Assembly: GCA_002150815.3 (NCBI GenBank)
Contig: NDFF03000169.1
Location: 1-64,000 of the forward strand
Source of the DNA: Grammothele lineata
Taxonomy: Eukaryota > Basidiomycota > Agaricomycetes > Polyporales > Polyporaceae
Length of the DNA: 64,000 bases
Direction of reading: 5' to 3'
This document shows positions 10,195 through 20,901 of this stretch, piece by piece (position 1 is the stretch's first letter; each line of letters starts with the position of its first letter). A program made the translations under genes and the position numbers. The notes under the pieces are model-generated. The model had not been told where the DNA came from. It was given only the letters and a program-made list of their open reading frames with translations, and did not search any database.

Positions 10195-12476
10195 GCAATA
10201 GTCAAAGAGTGCGGGTGGTAAATAAGCTCCCTTGTCAACGCATGAGGACTTTAGGACTTCACTTCCCGGTTTCGTGTCTACTTCCGCCAGAGTAGCGTTT
10301 GCTGATATTCCTTCCTGCCTACAGATATCTCTGTGGTGTTTGGCATTGTCATGACAGCGAAACTTGCCAACATAGGAGTCGATAAAGTTGTTTGTAGTAC
10401 TTCTACGTCGGACTTTGCTCGAGTCTCGTTTCTGGGCGTCGGCTCAACTTGGCCCCCTTACAAGATCGTCTCAGGCTGCTTTACGTCCTGGTATTTCCAT
10501 AATTAGGCGTAGTATTTTCACTGCTTTACCTATATGAATGTAACGGTAACTGCCTTAATTTTATTGTGGCATCTACGAATGAGGCTCCTGGATGACTGAT
10601 TCCGTAGTTTATCTCTCCAAGAGATGCAATTTATCAGTTTATCGTCCGCTACACGCTACTAGTAGCGGGCCGGGGCCCTCACGTATCGTTCGACTTCAGA
10701 CTTCCCGTTCCGGCTTGGAGGTGAGCATGACGTAGCATCACTGCCTCATCTCGATGCTGCGGAGGATACGCGGCTAAGTAGGCAATATCGCGTCACCCAA
10801 AGTCAGTACCGACATGTCCTGGTGCAGACGTGATGTACTACTTATTCCTCCAACAGTGTACTCATGTCCGTCCGCGATTGTATATCGGATGCACGCCTTT
10901 AGAGTAAACAGTGTGCAGTAACTTCAGGCACGAACTGGGTGGTGGGCACGGCGGAAGCGCCCGATCCCTGGAACACGTGCGCACGGACCACTGGCCGGGG
11001 GTATTCGGGGTCCTCTACCTTCTAATAGTAATACACCAGCGGCCAGCTCTTGGAACGTCCACATCTAACACCAAGCGCAAGAGTGCTAGCTATATCCGCC
11101 GGGGTACTCTATACTAATGCGGATTGGGGCGCAAATGGTTCTTTACCGACGTAAGCCACCAGCCGACTCATGACCAAATCGCTGTCGCTTCAAGTTGAAG
11201 CTACAATCGCGTACATTCAGCCGTGCCGAGGTGAGCTCATGGGTTGATTATTGAGGTCCCGATACAAATATCTTGCAGTTTTTCCCCTCAAATGCATTCC
11301 TCGTTGTTGCTAGAAGGATCATGATACAGGCGACGTGTACGCTAGGCAAATTTGTTAGTCATACGGTATACACGCCACTAGTCATCCATGAACCGCCGTC
11401 TATTCCCGAGGAATTTGTCCATATCAAACATCTGGTGCGTATTGAACGTTGATATTCAAGATGTCATCCTTCTAACCAAGAAGGGCGTCTTCCTGCTTCT
11501 CACTACTCGGAACCGCTAATCGCGGTATATTGTGCGACTGCTGCGCGATGGACTTTGAATTGTAGCACGTAGCGCGGCTCATCGGATCCCGCGTAGTGGT
11601 CCCCTTGTTACCACATTTACATTCCCCTAGCGCTGACGACGAGTTCGAGTCCCGCGCGGAGCTGGTAGATCGCCGTTGTCTGCTGAGACGAACATGCAAA
11701 CATTTACGTCAAATCTCTGGAGGTGAATGGAACACTTTGAAGTGATCTGCTCCGCCGTCCCCCACGAAGCCTCCCCACCGGGCAGTCGTACACGCGGCCC
11801 TTACCCGCGTTCTTTGAGCGGGGTCCACGGAAGCGGGACCGATACCGGCCAGGAAGTCCTTGGCCTTGAATCCGCTGGATGCAGGATTTAGGAGGCACCC
11901 GAGGTTCGTCCTTTGACGCTTTTCCTTCCGCACATGCGCTTAGCATATCCATTCAGTGCTGTGGAGTAATCATGAGTCGTTTGGCACGAAGGGCCTTGAG
12001 AAAAACGGGATGGGACACTACTTACATCTCTCATTCAGCGAGCGGCGATGAATTTGACGAAGACAGGGAACCGCGGAGTCAACATAACCTTCCCTTCCTC
12101 TGCAAGCCATTCAGATGACAGCTACTGTGAAGACCGCGCTCTTTTCCTCGATGGGTGCAAGCCGTATGACGTCTACATCGGCCGGGCAGGACCCGCGTGT
12201 CCAATCTTCGTGTATGTGGAAGGCCCAGAGACGACTTCACGTGTTGCGTTCGTTCCTGGTACGCTACGAGTAAGGACAAGCGGTGGACCATCTTTGCTCA
12301 CGCGTGCGATGGACATTTTTTCAGGCAGGCATCTATTCGGAACCCCAAGGGTTCCACCACACGTTGACTTCAACGTGACCCGTAGACAGGCGCGAATACT
12401 CTACAGCTCGCAGTATTTAGGAGGATCCAGTTCTCCGGTGGACCTCCAGTAGCCCTGCCAGCTTTCCTTGACCAAC
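10195..12476. other. Long intergenic stretch without a supported gene
   Basis: About 2.3 kb between the terpene cyclase and the decarboxylase. Base composition is more AT-rich than in the genes and all frames are short on both strands. The longest, 12048-12452 (+), ends just before the decarboxylase start and has no family features. No terminal repeats or transposase fragments were seen. A weak TATA-like AGTATTTAG at 12412-12420 may serve the decarboxylase. Confidence 0.5.
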
Positions 12477-15400
12477 ATGTCCGCCCACACCAAAGACTCG
12501 TCTCCTCTCGATCTCAACCTCCACCAAGCTGTCTCGGCCTGGTTTCTCGGCCCACGTGCGGAGAACTTCGACATCCTGCAGTCCCTGTTCGAAGGAGCAC
12601 TTAAGGACCATGCCCAGACTCGCCAGAATTACCACCCAGAAGATGGTGTACGTTCTGTGGATCTTTGTGCTTACTTCCACATTTGTCTTATGAGCTGGTG
12701 CAGGATTTTATTACCGAAACGATCAAGTCGTCAGCTATGTTTCAAGATGCCGTAGCTACTCTCCGGAATGAGGCTAGCATCGTCAGCAAGCTGCTGAACG
12801 AATACTCAATCCCGTTCTTCTCCGGACGATACATGGGCCACATGTCCATGGAGTCGTAAGTGGGCTTGCTGTACTTATGGCTCAAATTGTCTGATTAGTA
12901 TCTGGCAGGTCCATGCCCTCCATCCTGGGCTGGTTGATGACCATCTTGTACAACCCGAACAATGTACATCAGTTTTCCCAATAGACTGGTATAGATGCTG
13001 ATGCCAAGGACATAGGTCGCCTTTGAGGCGAGTCCAGTGACAACTACCATAGAACTTATGGTCGGCGAGGAGATGTGCAGTATGCTGGGATATGACCCCG
13101 TCATGGGATCTAACGACCAGGTCATTAAGCCCTGGGGGCATATTGCTGCGGATGGCACGATCGCCAATATGGAATCCATGTGGTGAGCCCGTTTGTGCCT
13201 TTTGTCGCATAAACCGCTGATATTTGCCGTGACATTCCAGGGCAGGTGAGGCGAACCCGCCGTAACGATCTGCATACGTACTGAATGTGATCGTCAGCAC
13301 GTAATCTCAAGTTCTACCCGCTTTCCTTGCGCGCAGCTATGACGAATGGAGAGAAGCCTCTCGCCTTCATCGCGGACGACTTCAAGGTCACCACTTGCGA
13401 CGACCCCGACACGCCCAAGCTCTTTAGAACCTTAGACAAATGGAGCTTGCTCAACCTCACGACGGAAGTCATTTTGGAGATTCCTGACAGACTCCACCAA
13501 CAGTACGGAATCACTTCTGACTTCCTCGCTAGCGCCCTCTCGCCGTACCTCGCGCAGACCGCCGGGAAGGATACGCTCATGAACTTGTACGACATCGAGT
13601 CCGAACCTCTGTATCTTGTTCCCAGCACTAAGCACTATTCGTGGCCGAAGGCAGCAGGTAAATGCGCAATTCCCCACTCATGCGTGTGCTAGGCCTGATA
13701 ATTATTGCTCAGCTCTGACCGGGATCGGTTCGAAGCACTGCGAGAATGTGATGGTCGACGACAATGCCCGTATGGACATTGGCGTCCTCCGCACGAAACT
13801 TCAAGAATGTCTCGACGCGAAGCGCGCGGTGTACGCTGTCGTAGCCGTCATCGGCTCCACCGAGGAGGGCGCGGTCGATCCTCTGGACAAGATCGTGGAA
13901 CTCCGAGACGAGTTCTCGCACAAGGGTCTTTCCTTCATCGTTCATGCTGACGCGGCTTGGGGCGGTTACTATGCGAGCATGCTCCGGGAGCCGTTGAAGA
14001 TGCCGAGGATGCCAGACCGCGACTACGTCCCGACGGTCACGCTGCGAGACAGCACGGTCGACCAATTCAAGGCGCTAGCGAACGCTGACTCGATCACCAT
14101 CGACCCGCACAAGGCTGGCTACATCCCGTACCCCGCCGGAGGACTGTGTTACCGTGACGGCCGGATGCGCTACCTTGTGACGTGGTCTGCGCCGTACCTC
14201 GCCCAAGGTGCGGAAGGTGAGAGCATCGGCATCTATGGAATTGAGGGGAGGTGAGCGAGCATCTTCACCTTACTCTGACTCTACCATCGTCGCTGATGTA
14301 TTTTTCCCCATCAGCAAGCCTGGAGCGCCTGCAGTGGCATGCTATCTTCATCATCACGTCGTGGGCCTTGACACGTACGGCCACGGAGCGCTTCTCGGGG
14401 AGGTTTCCTTCACTTGCCGTCGCGTAAGCTTCCCTCTTACTGCGATCATTCACAAGACTAAAGTGAAAAACCACTAGTTCGGTGCTCACTGGGCAGCTAT
14501 GTCCGACGACACGACCGACTTCGTTGTGGTCCCGTTCAACGCTCTGGAGAATGAAAGCGACAAGACTATTATTCGCGAGCGCATCCTCGGCAAGTCGAAC
14601 GAGGAGATCGTGCAGGATGAGGACGCGTTCAAATTGCTTTGCACACTGGCGTCGGATCTCAACATCAACGCCTTCGCGTGCAACTTCCGCATAAACGGCG
14701 AGGTGAACGACGACGTCGAGGAAGCGAACTACCTCAACAAGGCCATCTTCGACAGTCTGTCCATCACGCATCGTGACGTCCTGCCGTCTACCATCCCTCT
14801 ATTCTTGAGCGCGACGACATTCGCCCAGGCGGACTACGGCGCGTGCGTGCAGAACTATCAACGGTAAATATTCATTATGCGATATTCGGTGAACTGTTTT
14901 CCTGATCGTCGTTATTGCTAGTCGCCTCGGGCTTGAGACGGAGTCAGAGCAGGATCTCTTCGTGTTGCGAAATGTCGTCATGTCGCCCTTCCAGTCCGCT
15001 GGGAACTTCGTCAAGGAACTTGCCGACAAGTTCCAGGAAGTTCTCGAAGAGAAGACCAAGGTATGGGTACCGCGCTCGTTAAGCAAGGCGAAGACTTATA
15101 CCACATCTCTAGATTGTCATTGATCGCAACACAGTGGCGCCGCAGGTACACGAGTTTGTGCTTCAGGGCATACAAACTCTGTACTTGGTCTACCGCCCCT
15201 TATTCCATCACGCCAATGGTCGTCACCAGCTGATCCTTCAAGCTGACTTCGCCAATCCGGCCGACAAGGAGGCCTACAAGAACCTGCGGCAGAAGAACTC
15301 TTCAGCCGCTCAGATATGGCAGCTCCGTACTCACGAAGCTACGACGATCGAGCAAATTCTCTCTGAGCAGTTTATTGTGGGCGACATCGCTAACGACAGG

Positions 15401-16042
15401 TAAGCCGTTCTCACTTTCCGGAAATACCCAGGATAGCTTACGTACACACCGTATAGCGGCGCGTCCATGTCATCCGTGAAGATCCTTGTCACAAACGTCG
15501 TCAAGAACCGTCCTCTGAACTCGCGCTGGCGCGACTCGAAGTACCCGGCGTCCTACACGCCTTTCTATATCTACGGCACGCACAAGGAGCTGCACGTGGA
15601 TCACATGCTTGTTCGTGCGCCGAACGCACAGATCAGCTCCGAGCTCGTCACTCTCGACGTCCGGTCGTCGCTCTCACACTTGCACTTCGCGCACGGAGTC
15701 ATTGCTCACGTCCACCTACCCGAGGCGGCCCTGCAGCCCATGTCGAAGGAGAATCCGCCGAACTCGATCTTCAAAGCCGGGGCGACGTTCCCCGTGACCG
15801 TATTCGAGGACCAGCACCACGCTCGGACGCACGGACCGGGGCTCGCGAAAGGCGGGAAACGGGTCGCGACGGGCACGCTGACGCTGGGAAAGGCGGTCTT
15901 CGTCGACTATGACAGGCTGAATACGCAGGACTTTACCGAGACCGGTCGCGTCGCCGACTACACGCGTGCCACGCTCAGCACTGACGTCAAGGTGGAGTGG
16001 ATGGAGACGATCAAGGCCAGTCTGGCCCGGGGTGCCGCTTGA
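12477..16042 (+). CDS. PLP-dependent (aromatic) amino acid decarboxylase-like protein, large fungal type
   Basis: Twelve exons: 12477-12647, 12704-12855, 12909-12963, 13016-13182, 13241-13245, 13298-13657, 13713-14250, 14315-14423, 14478-14863, 14922-15060, 15113-15399, 15457-16042; 984 residues. The first ~620 residues are a group II decarboxylase fold: GRYMGHMSMESSMPS (substrate pocket), GHIAADGTIANMESMW, HADAAWGG (Asp383 facing the PLP nitrogen) and IDPHKAGY (Lys437, the PLP Schiff base). The closest known type is tyrosine decarboxylase of bacteria. The last ~300 residues form an extra domain I do not recognise, with FYIYGTHKELHVDHM. Exon 5 is only 5 nt; it restores Trp-Ala-Ala-Arg-Asn across the junction, and without it the frame meets a stop. 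Substrate is unknown. Neighbours are a terpene cyclase and lactonases. Confidence 0.85.
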
Positions 16043-16150
16043 TGCCTCTTTTGCGCGAAGTAGTTGTACGAATAGTCAGAGAGCGCCTTCTTCAGAATCG
16101 TAGTCGTTGCACAGTGAGCTCGCGTGTAGCTGTAACAGTAGCAGTATCGT

Positions 16151-17059
16151 CTACAAAGATTGGATCTTTCCCGGCCAGAACGACTTCATCCCCGTCTCCG
16201 TCTCCTTATTGTACCACGGAGTGTCGTGGGCGATGAGAACCTTCACGCGCGGCATCTCCACGAGCGCCCTGACCCTCTCGATACCCTCGCGCGACTTCGC
16301 CTCGTCCATATGCATAGCTCCGCACACCGGGTGGTGGCCGATGCCCGCCTCGCCCCTGAGGAGCCGCCAGTCGTGCGCGGTATCGCCGGCGAGGAAGATC
16401 CACGCCCCATTGGCGGACGTGCGCGCGAGGAGGTTGATATGACCGGGCATGTGTCCCGGGTTGTCGACGATATATGCGCTTCCATCCCCGAAGAGGTCGT
16501 GCGCATGGGGGAAGGGACCTATCGCCGCCCAGAAGGCGGAATCTTCCTCAGGTGTGGGGAGGTAGCGCGTGCGAGCAGAGGGGATAGTCACAGCGTACGG
16601 CGTCTTCTCTGTGTTGGTCTCGAGCGCGGTGACGATGGGTGCCGCATCCCCGCCAAGAATAAATGTCGCGTTGGGAAAGATGGTCGCGTCGCCGGTGTGG
16701 TCGAAGTGGAGGTGCGAGAGAATGACGTGCGAGATGGAGCTAGGGTCGAGCCCGCCTTGGGCGAGTGCTGCTCCGACGTCTTTTCCCTCGATTCTCATGT
16801 TGATCATATCCAAGAATGAATGGAGATGGGTCGAGTACTGGTCAACGTCGGGACGGACACCGAGGTCGAACATCAAGTTGACCTCGCTGGTTGAGTGACG
16901 GAGGAGGAAAGAAAGGACTGCCAGATCTGTCCGGTCATCAGGCTGGGCAGTGTCGATGAGTTGCTGGAGGTACATGGTGATCCAACCCGCGTCAATCGCG
17001 GAGACGTCGAAATAAGCCTGATCGGGTGCGGGTGACGGGAGGCTTGTCATGCTGGTCAT
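16151..17059 (-). CDS. Metallo-beta-lactamase-fold hydrolase, lactonase-like, tandem copy A
   Basis: Single exon, 302 residues from ATG 17059 (299 from ATG 17050, the start matching the other copies). Metal ligands follow the AHL-lactonase pattern: HLHFDH in SHLHFDHTGD, His in PGHMPGH, Asp in LAGDTAHDW and His in LIAHDTPW. There is no signal peptide, so a cytosolic enzyme is expected. The frame is open up to 17188, but a TATA box at 17208-17215 puts the transcription start near there, so the upstream codons are probably leader. It converges tail to tail with the decarboxylase gene, with 108 bp between stops. It is the first of three minus-strand copies and likely hydrolyses a lactone; the substrate is not known. 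Confidence 0.85.
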   Translation of the reverse strand: MTSMTSLPSPAPDQAYFDVSAIDAGWITMYLQQLIDTAQPDDRTDLAVLSFLLRHSTSEVNLMFDLGVRPDVDQYSTHLHSFLDMINMRIEGKDVGAALAQGGLDPSSISHVILSHLHFDHTGDATIFPNATFILGGDAAPIVTALETNTEKTPYAVTIPSARTRYLPTPEEDSAFWAAIGPFPHAHDLFGDGSAYIVDNPGHMPGHINLLARTSANGAWIFLAGDTAHDWRLLRGEAGIGHHPVCGAMHMDEAKSREGIERVRALVEMPRVKVLIAHDTPWYNKETETGMKSFWPGKIQSL

Positions 17060-17686
17060 CTGTGTGCTCAAATTAGCACTATAGAGGAAGTGAGGGCGGG
17101 ACATGTCGACTTGCCTGATGCTGTTTAGTTGCTGCAAGGTGCGGTCGCGAAGATTCTGTATTGAAAGGCGAGCTGTACGGAACACCACATCTTGCCAGAT
17201 GTGAGGACTTTTATAGCGCGCATGTATCGGGCAGGGACTCTACTCGCAGGAATTGGATTTGGAGTAGTAGTAGTGAGCAAACCACCGAATGACGGAGCAC
17301 TGGGTCGGGCACAGAGAGTGATTACTACGCCTAGCCCGAGGTTTCAAGCCATCCCTTATCCCGCCGAACCCGAAGTTGGCGCCGAGTTATGTCTTCTTCC
17401 TGCGAAGATCGCGTTCAGAGATCGTTGCAGCCTACATCTTTCTCTCTCGTATGTGACTGGCCTGATACTGCTGAGAGTTGATTTCGAGGGCGCAGTGTTA
17501 CATACATCACGAGAGACGGATTGAGGGTCCTAGCAGGAACGGATGGCCAAATGGAACGAAGTATACTATATTGAAGCAGATCTCAAGCGTCGTCTGTAGG
17601 CTTCCCAATATTGCAAATTCGTGATTTCATCGCGACTGGACACTCACTAGTCATACAGCAGACCCTTCTCATCAGAACTCAACGAG
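17060..17686. other. Intergenic between lactonase copies A and B
   Basis: Holds the copy A leader and promoter and the 3' end of copy B. No further gene seen. Confidence 0.5.
17208..17215 (-). promoter_or_regulatory. TATA box of lactonase copy A
   Basis: Minus-strand TATAAAAG, about 150 bp before the preferred ATG. Confidence 0.55.
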
Positions 17687-18580
17687 TTACAGAGACGTGA
17701 TCTTTCCCGGCCAGAACGACTTCATCCCCGTCTTCTTCTCCTCTGCAACCCACGGCGTGTCGTGCGCAAGGAGGACCCGCACGCGCGGCATCGCCGCCAC
17801 CGCCTTGATCCTCGATATGTTCGCGCGCGCAGCCTCCTCGTCTCCATGCATGCACCCAAACACCGGGTGGTGCCCCAACCCCGCCTCCCCATTGAGCAGC
17901 CGCCAATCATGTGCACTGTCTCCGGCGAGGAAGGCCCACGCCCCGTCCGCGGACGTGCGCACCATGAGCGCGACGTGCCCGGGAATGTGCCCGGGCGCGT
18001 CGATGACGTACACGCTCCCGTCCCCGAGGAGGTCGTGCGCGAGCGGGAAGGGGCCGAGCGGCGCCCACGCGCTGGTGTTTTCCTCGGGAGTGGGGAGGTA
18101 GCGCGTGCGCGCGGGCGGGACGTCGATGGCGGAGAAGGTCTCTTCGGTGCTCGTCGGGAGCGTGGCGACGAGCGGGGCGGACGCGCCGCCGAGGATGAAG
18201 GTAGCGTTCGGGAAGGCGCTGGGGTCGCCGGTGTGGTCGAAGTGGATGTGGGAGAGGACGACGGTCGAGACGGAAGCGGGATCGAGCCCGCCTTGCGAGA
18301 GCAATGCGCCTACGTCGGCCCCGCGAGATATCATGTTCATGCGTGCTTGAAAGGAGAGCACGTGGGCGGGGAGGTTCTGAACGTCTGGACGGATGCCGAG
18401 GTCGAACATGATGTTGGTCCCACCGGTGTGGCGAAGGAGGAAAGAGAGGACTGGCATGTCGATGGTATCCTCGAGCGCGGCGGTGTCGATGAGTTGGGAG
18501 AGGTACATGTGGATGTCGCCCGTGTCTACTGCGGAAATGTCGCAGTAGGCCTGCTTCGACGCGGGCGGTGGGAGACTCAT
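17687..18580 (-). CDS. Metallo-beta-lactamase-fold hydrolase, lactonase-like, tandem copy B
   Basis: Single exon, 297 residues from ATG 18580. The start was chosen because MSLPPPASKQAYCDIS matches the beginning of copy C; the frame runs on upstream to 18814, but that part lies across the TATA box at 18736. Ligand motifs are SHIHFDHTGD, PGHIPGH, LAGDSAHDW and LLAHDTPW. The tail MKSFWPGKITSL is nearly identical to copy A, which is its closest relative by eye. Very GC-rich third positions keep other frames open, but those are shadows. Function is as for copy A. Confidence 0.87.
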   Translation of the reverse strand: MSLPPPASKQAYCDISAVDTGDIHMYLSQLIDTAALEDTIDMPVLSFLLRHTGGTNIMFDLGIRPDVQNLPAHVLSFQARMNMISRGADVGALLSQGGLDPASVSTVVLSHIHFDHTGDPSAFPNATFILGGASAPLVATLPTSTEETFSAIDVPPARTRYLPTPEENTSAWAPLGPFPLAHDLLGDGSVYVIDAPGHIPGHVALMVRTSADGAWAFLAGDSAHDWRLLNGEAGLGHHPVFGCMHGDEEAARANISRIKAVAAMPRVRVLLAHDTPWVAEEKKTGMKSFWPGKITSL

Positions 18581-19172
18581 AGTGCAGAATCTGGGTAGTG
18601 GATGAACTGAATGTGTTCCGATGACGCGAAGCTGGGAGCGTACCTCGACGTGCCTGGAGTAAAACTGGCAAGATTGACTAATAAGAGGTGCTGGGGAAGG
18701 GAAGGAATAAGCTTTCCTCTCCTTTGCTACTTGCGCTTTATATACGCCGATGCGTACGAGCGGAGACAGCTTCCGGGGGATGGGATTCGAAGGCCAATTA
18801 CTACTTGTGTTCACAGTGCGTCATCGTGAGGATAATGTCCCACCACGAGCCAGTTCCCATGACTGGTTCGAAAGAGTAAAACGCAGCCGAATACGGTCTT
18901 ACCAGGACTACGTCCTAGATTGTACAGGTTAGCTCTCACAGGCAAACGAGTCTCTCCTAAATAGTCCGCATTAGAATCTTCGTTCCATTCCAGTAGTACA
19001 TACAGGGCGCTTTCCCCAAACTCAACCTCTGGCACATGAACTTTGCGTTATAGCAGCCGAGATGTAGATTGCCTGCGTCAAATCATGCCACTGGGGCCGT
19101 ATCATTCCACTGAGGTTATAGTTAGCGCACGGTGTATACAGGAACCTGCAGCACTTACCTGGTCACTGGTGA
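18581..19172. other. Intergenic between lactonase copies B and C
   Basis: Leader and promoter of copy B on the right side of that gene, then the 3' flank of copy C. No gene seen. Confidence 0.5.
18736..18744 (-). promoter_or_regulatory. TATA box of lactonase copy B
   Basis: Minus-strand TATATAAAG, about 155 bp before ATG 18580. Confidence 0.6.
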
Positions 19173-20063
19173 CTACAGCGAGTCAATTTTGCCCGGGAAA
19201 AACGCCGGACCCCCCTTGTTATCCTTATACCACGGCTCATCGTGAGCCAAAAGCACCCTCACGCGAGGATTCTTCTCCATGAGCGTCCGGATACGTGCAA
19301 TGTGTGCGTTCGCTTCGTCCGGGTTCACATGGGCGCAGCCGAAAAGACCATGGTGGCCCATTTTACCCTCGCCGGTGATGAGGCTCCAGTGGTGGGCGCC
19401 ATCGCCCGCGAGGTAGATCCATCCTCCGTCGGCTGACGTCCGCGCGAGGACGTTGAGATGACCGGGCATGTGCCCGTTGCCCGCGTCGACGATATACATG
19501 CTCCCGTCGCCGTAGAAGTCGAGCGCGTGGGGGAATGGGCCGAGCGGAGGCCAGGCCGCGGGGTCGAGGAACGTCGTGCGGCCTTCAGGGAGCGTGTCCT
19601 GAGGGATACCGGAGTTGGGGTTCGCTGGGTACCCGTCTTCGACGAGCGGCTTTACGGCTGCTCCCGCGTAGAACTGGGACTTGGGAAATAGTGCAGAGTC
19701 GCCGTAATGGTCGAAGTGGAGATGAGAGACGCAGACACGGGCGACGGCGGACGGCTGTAGGCCGCCCTTGGCAAGCACGCTGGCGACGTCCTGCTCAACG
19801 GAGATCTCGAAACGCATTGTGTTGGTGAGGCGATCAAGCATCCCAACAGGGAGGTTCTTCCAATCTGCACGGATGCCAAGATCGAAGAGGAAGGTGTCTC
19901 CATTGGCAGAATGACGGAGGAGGAAGGCGAGTGCCGGGGCTAGGAGCTTCACATCCTCCGACACTCCATCCAAAACCCAGGCCAGAGGGAAGTTGACGAC
20001 ACCCGCCTCCAGTGCCGACACGTTGCAATACGCTTGATCGTGAGACGGAGAAGGAAGACTCAT
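19173..20063 (-). CDS. Metallo-beta-lactamase-fold hydrolase, lactonase-like, tandem copy C
   Basis: Single exon, 296 residues from ATG 20063 (MSLPSPSHDQAYCNVS). Ligands: SHLHFDHYGD, GNGHMPGH, LAGDGAHHW and LLAHDEPW. It differs more from A and B than they do from each other and is closest to the partial gene at the left window edge (FGCAH, NKGG, RIRTLME). That partner is on the opposite strand about 20 kb away, so the family spread by duplication with inversion. A weak minus-strand TATA-like element (CTATAAGC, 20188-20195) lies upstream. Confidence 0.87.
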   Translation of the reverse strand: MSLPSPSHDQAYCNVSALEAGVVNFPLAWVLDGVSEDVKLLAPALAFLLRHSANGDTFLFDLGIRADWKNLPVGMLDRLTNTMRFEISVEQDVASVLAKGGLQPSAVARVCVSHLHFDHYGDSALFPKSQFYAGAAVKPLVEDGYPANPNSGIPQDTLPEGRTTFLDPAAWPPLGPFPHALDFYGDGSMYIVDAGNGHMPGHLNVLARTSADGGWIYLAGDGAHHWSLITGEGKMGHHGLFGCAHVNPDEANAHIARIRTLMEKNPRVRVLLAHDEPWYKDNKGGPAFFPGKIDSL

Positions 20064-20901
20064 TGTCAACAAACTGTAGGGGTTGTTAGGAACACGACAT
20101 CTGGAGAGAGTATGGAAGTCCGAGGAGATGATACTCACATCTAACAGGCGATGGATGCTCCTGTTGGGGTTGCTGGACTGCTGCTATGCTTATAGAGCTT
20201 TGTGGGGGAACGGGGATGCGTTCGGGCTGAGTCATTACTGATGATCGCATTAATAAGCTGCATTCTATACGAGCATCGATGTCGTCTCCAGAACCATCGC
20301 ACCGAGGCCTTGCTCTTCCGCAACGTTAACCCGAACTTGACATGGTCGAGCAGGTTGAACGTCAGCCAAAGCCCGTTTGTAGATAACTAGGAAGGCTGAC
20401 CCACTGCCAAATCCTGAAGAAAGGAGGTGGAGAGGAGTGGCCGCATATGTTTGACATAGCGTCATTCGTGGTTCCGAAGGAAAACTGGTGCTTGACCCAC
20501 CATGCAAATCGCTGGAGGAGTGCGTTCGTCGCTCCGAGTCGTTGTGTTGTAACGGACCCCGACGAGCGCTGGATGTCTTTCGGGGTCCGCATACGTCACG
20601 CGTCCTCTGGCGCCTTGTGAACCCGCCGTGCAAGAGCCTCTCGTGGACAAGTCATGGACGTTCTCGCCGACTCCATCTCCTTCCAGACTCCAGTGCTCTC
20701 ACGCCGTCGGTCTCGATTTCATACGGCGCGCTAAGCTATGGTGAGTAATCCCCTGCGCAAAGACGACATCGTGATCAGGCCACCCGCTCGTCGCGGATAA
20801 ATGCGTCACCAGGCCTGCAACAGTGCAACTATCTGTCTTAGTCTCCCTGCTAGTAGCCCTCCTGAATCATCAGCTTTCATCTTCTACCCATCTTTATCGA
20901 C
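20064..20901. other. Divergent promoter region with one coding-like short ORF
   Basis: Between minus-strand lactonase copy C and the plus-strand Fe-ADH copy 2, so it holds both promoters. A plus-strand ORF at 20447-20617 (57 codons) has coding-like composition, including TDPDERWMSFGVRIRH, but no family I can name. Confidence 0.4.

Noticed and set aside
11570..11665. tRNA B-box-like sequence (GTTCGAGTCC)
   Set aside because: No matching acceptor stem or A box upstream, so not a tRNA.
12048..12452. 135-codon plus frame just before the decarboxylase
   Set aside because: No family features, and it ends in the likely promoter and leader of the decarboxylase.
17060..20138. Longer N-termini for the lactonase copies (starts up to 17188, 18814, 20138)
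   Set aside because: The extensions run up to or past TATA boxes and are not shared between copies, whereas MSLP/MTSLP starts are.
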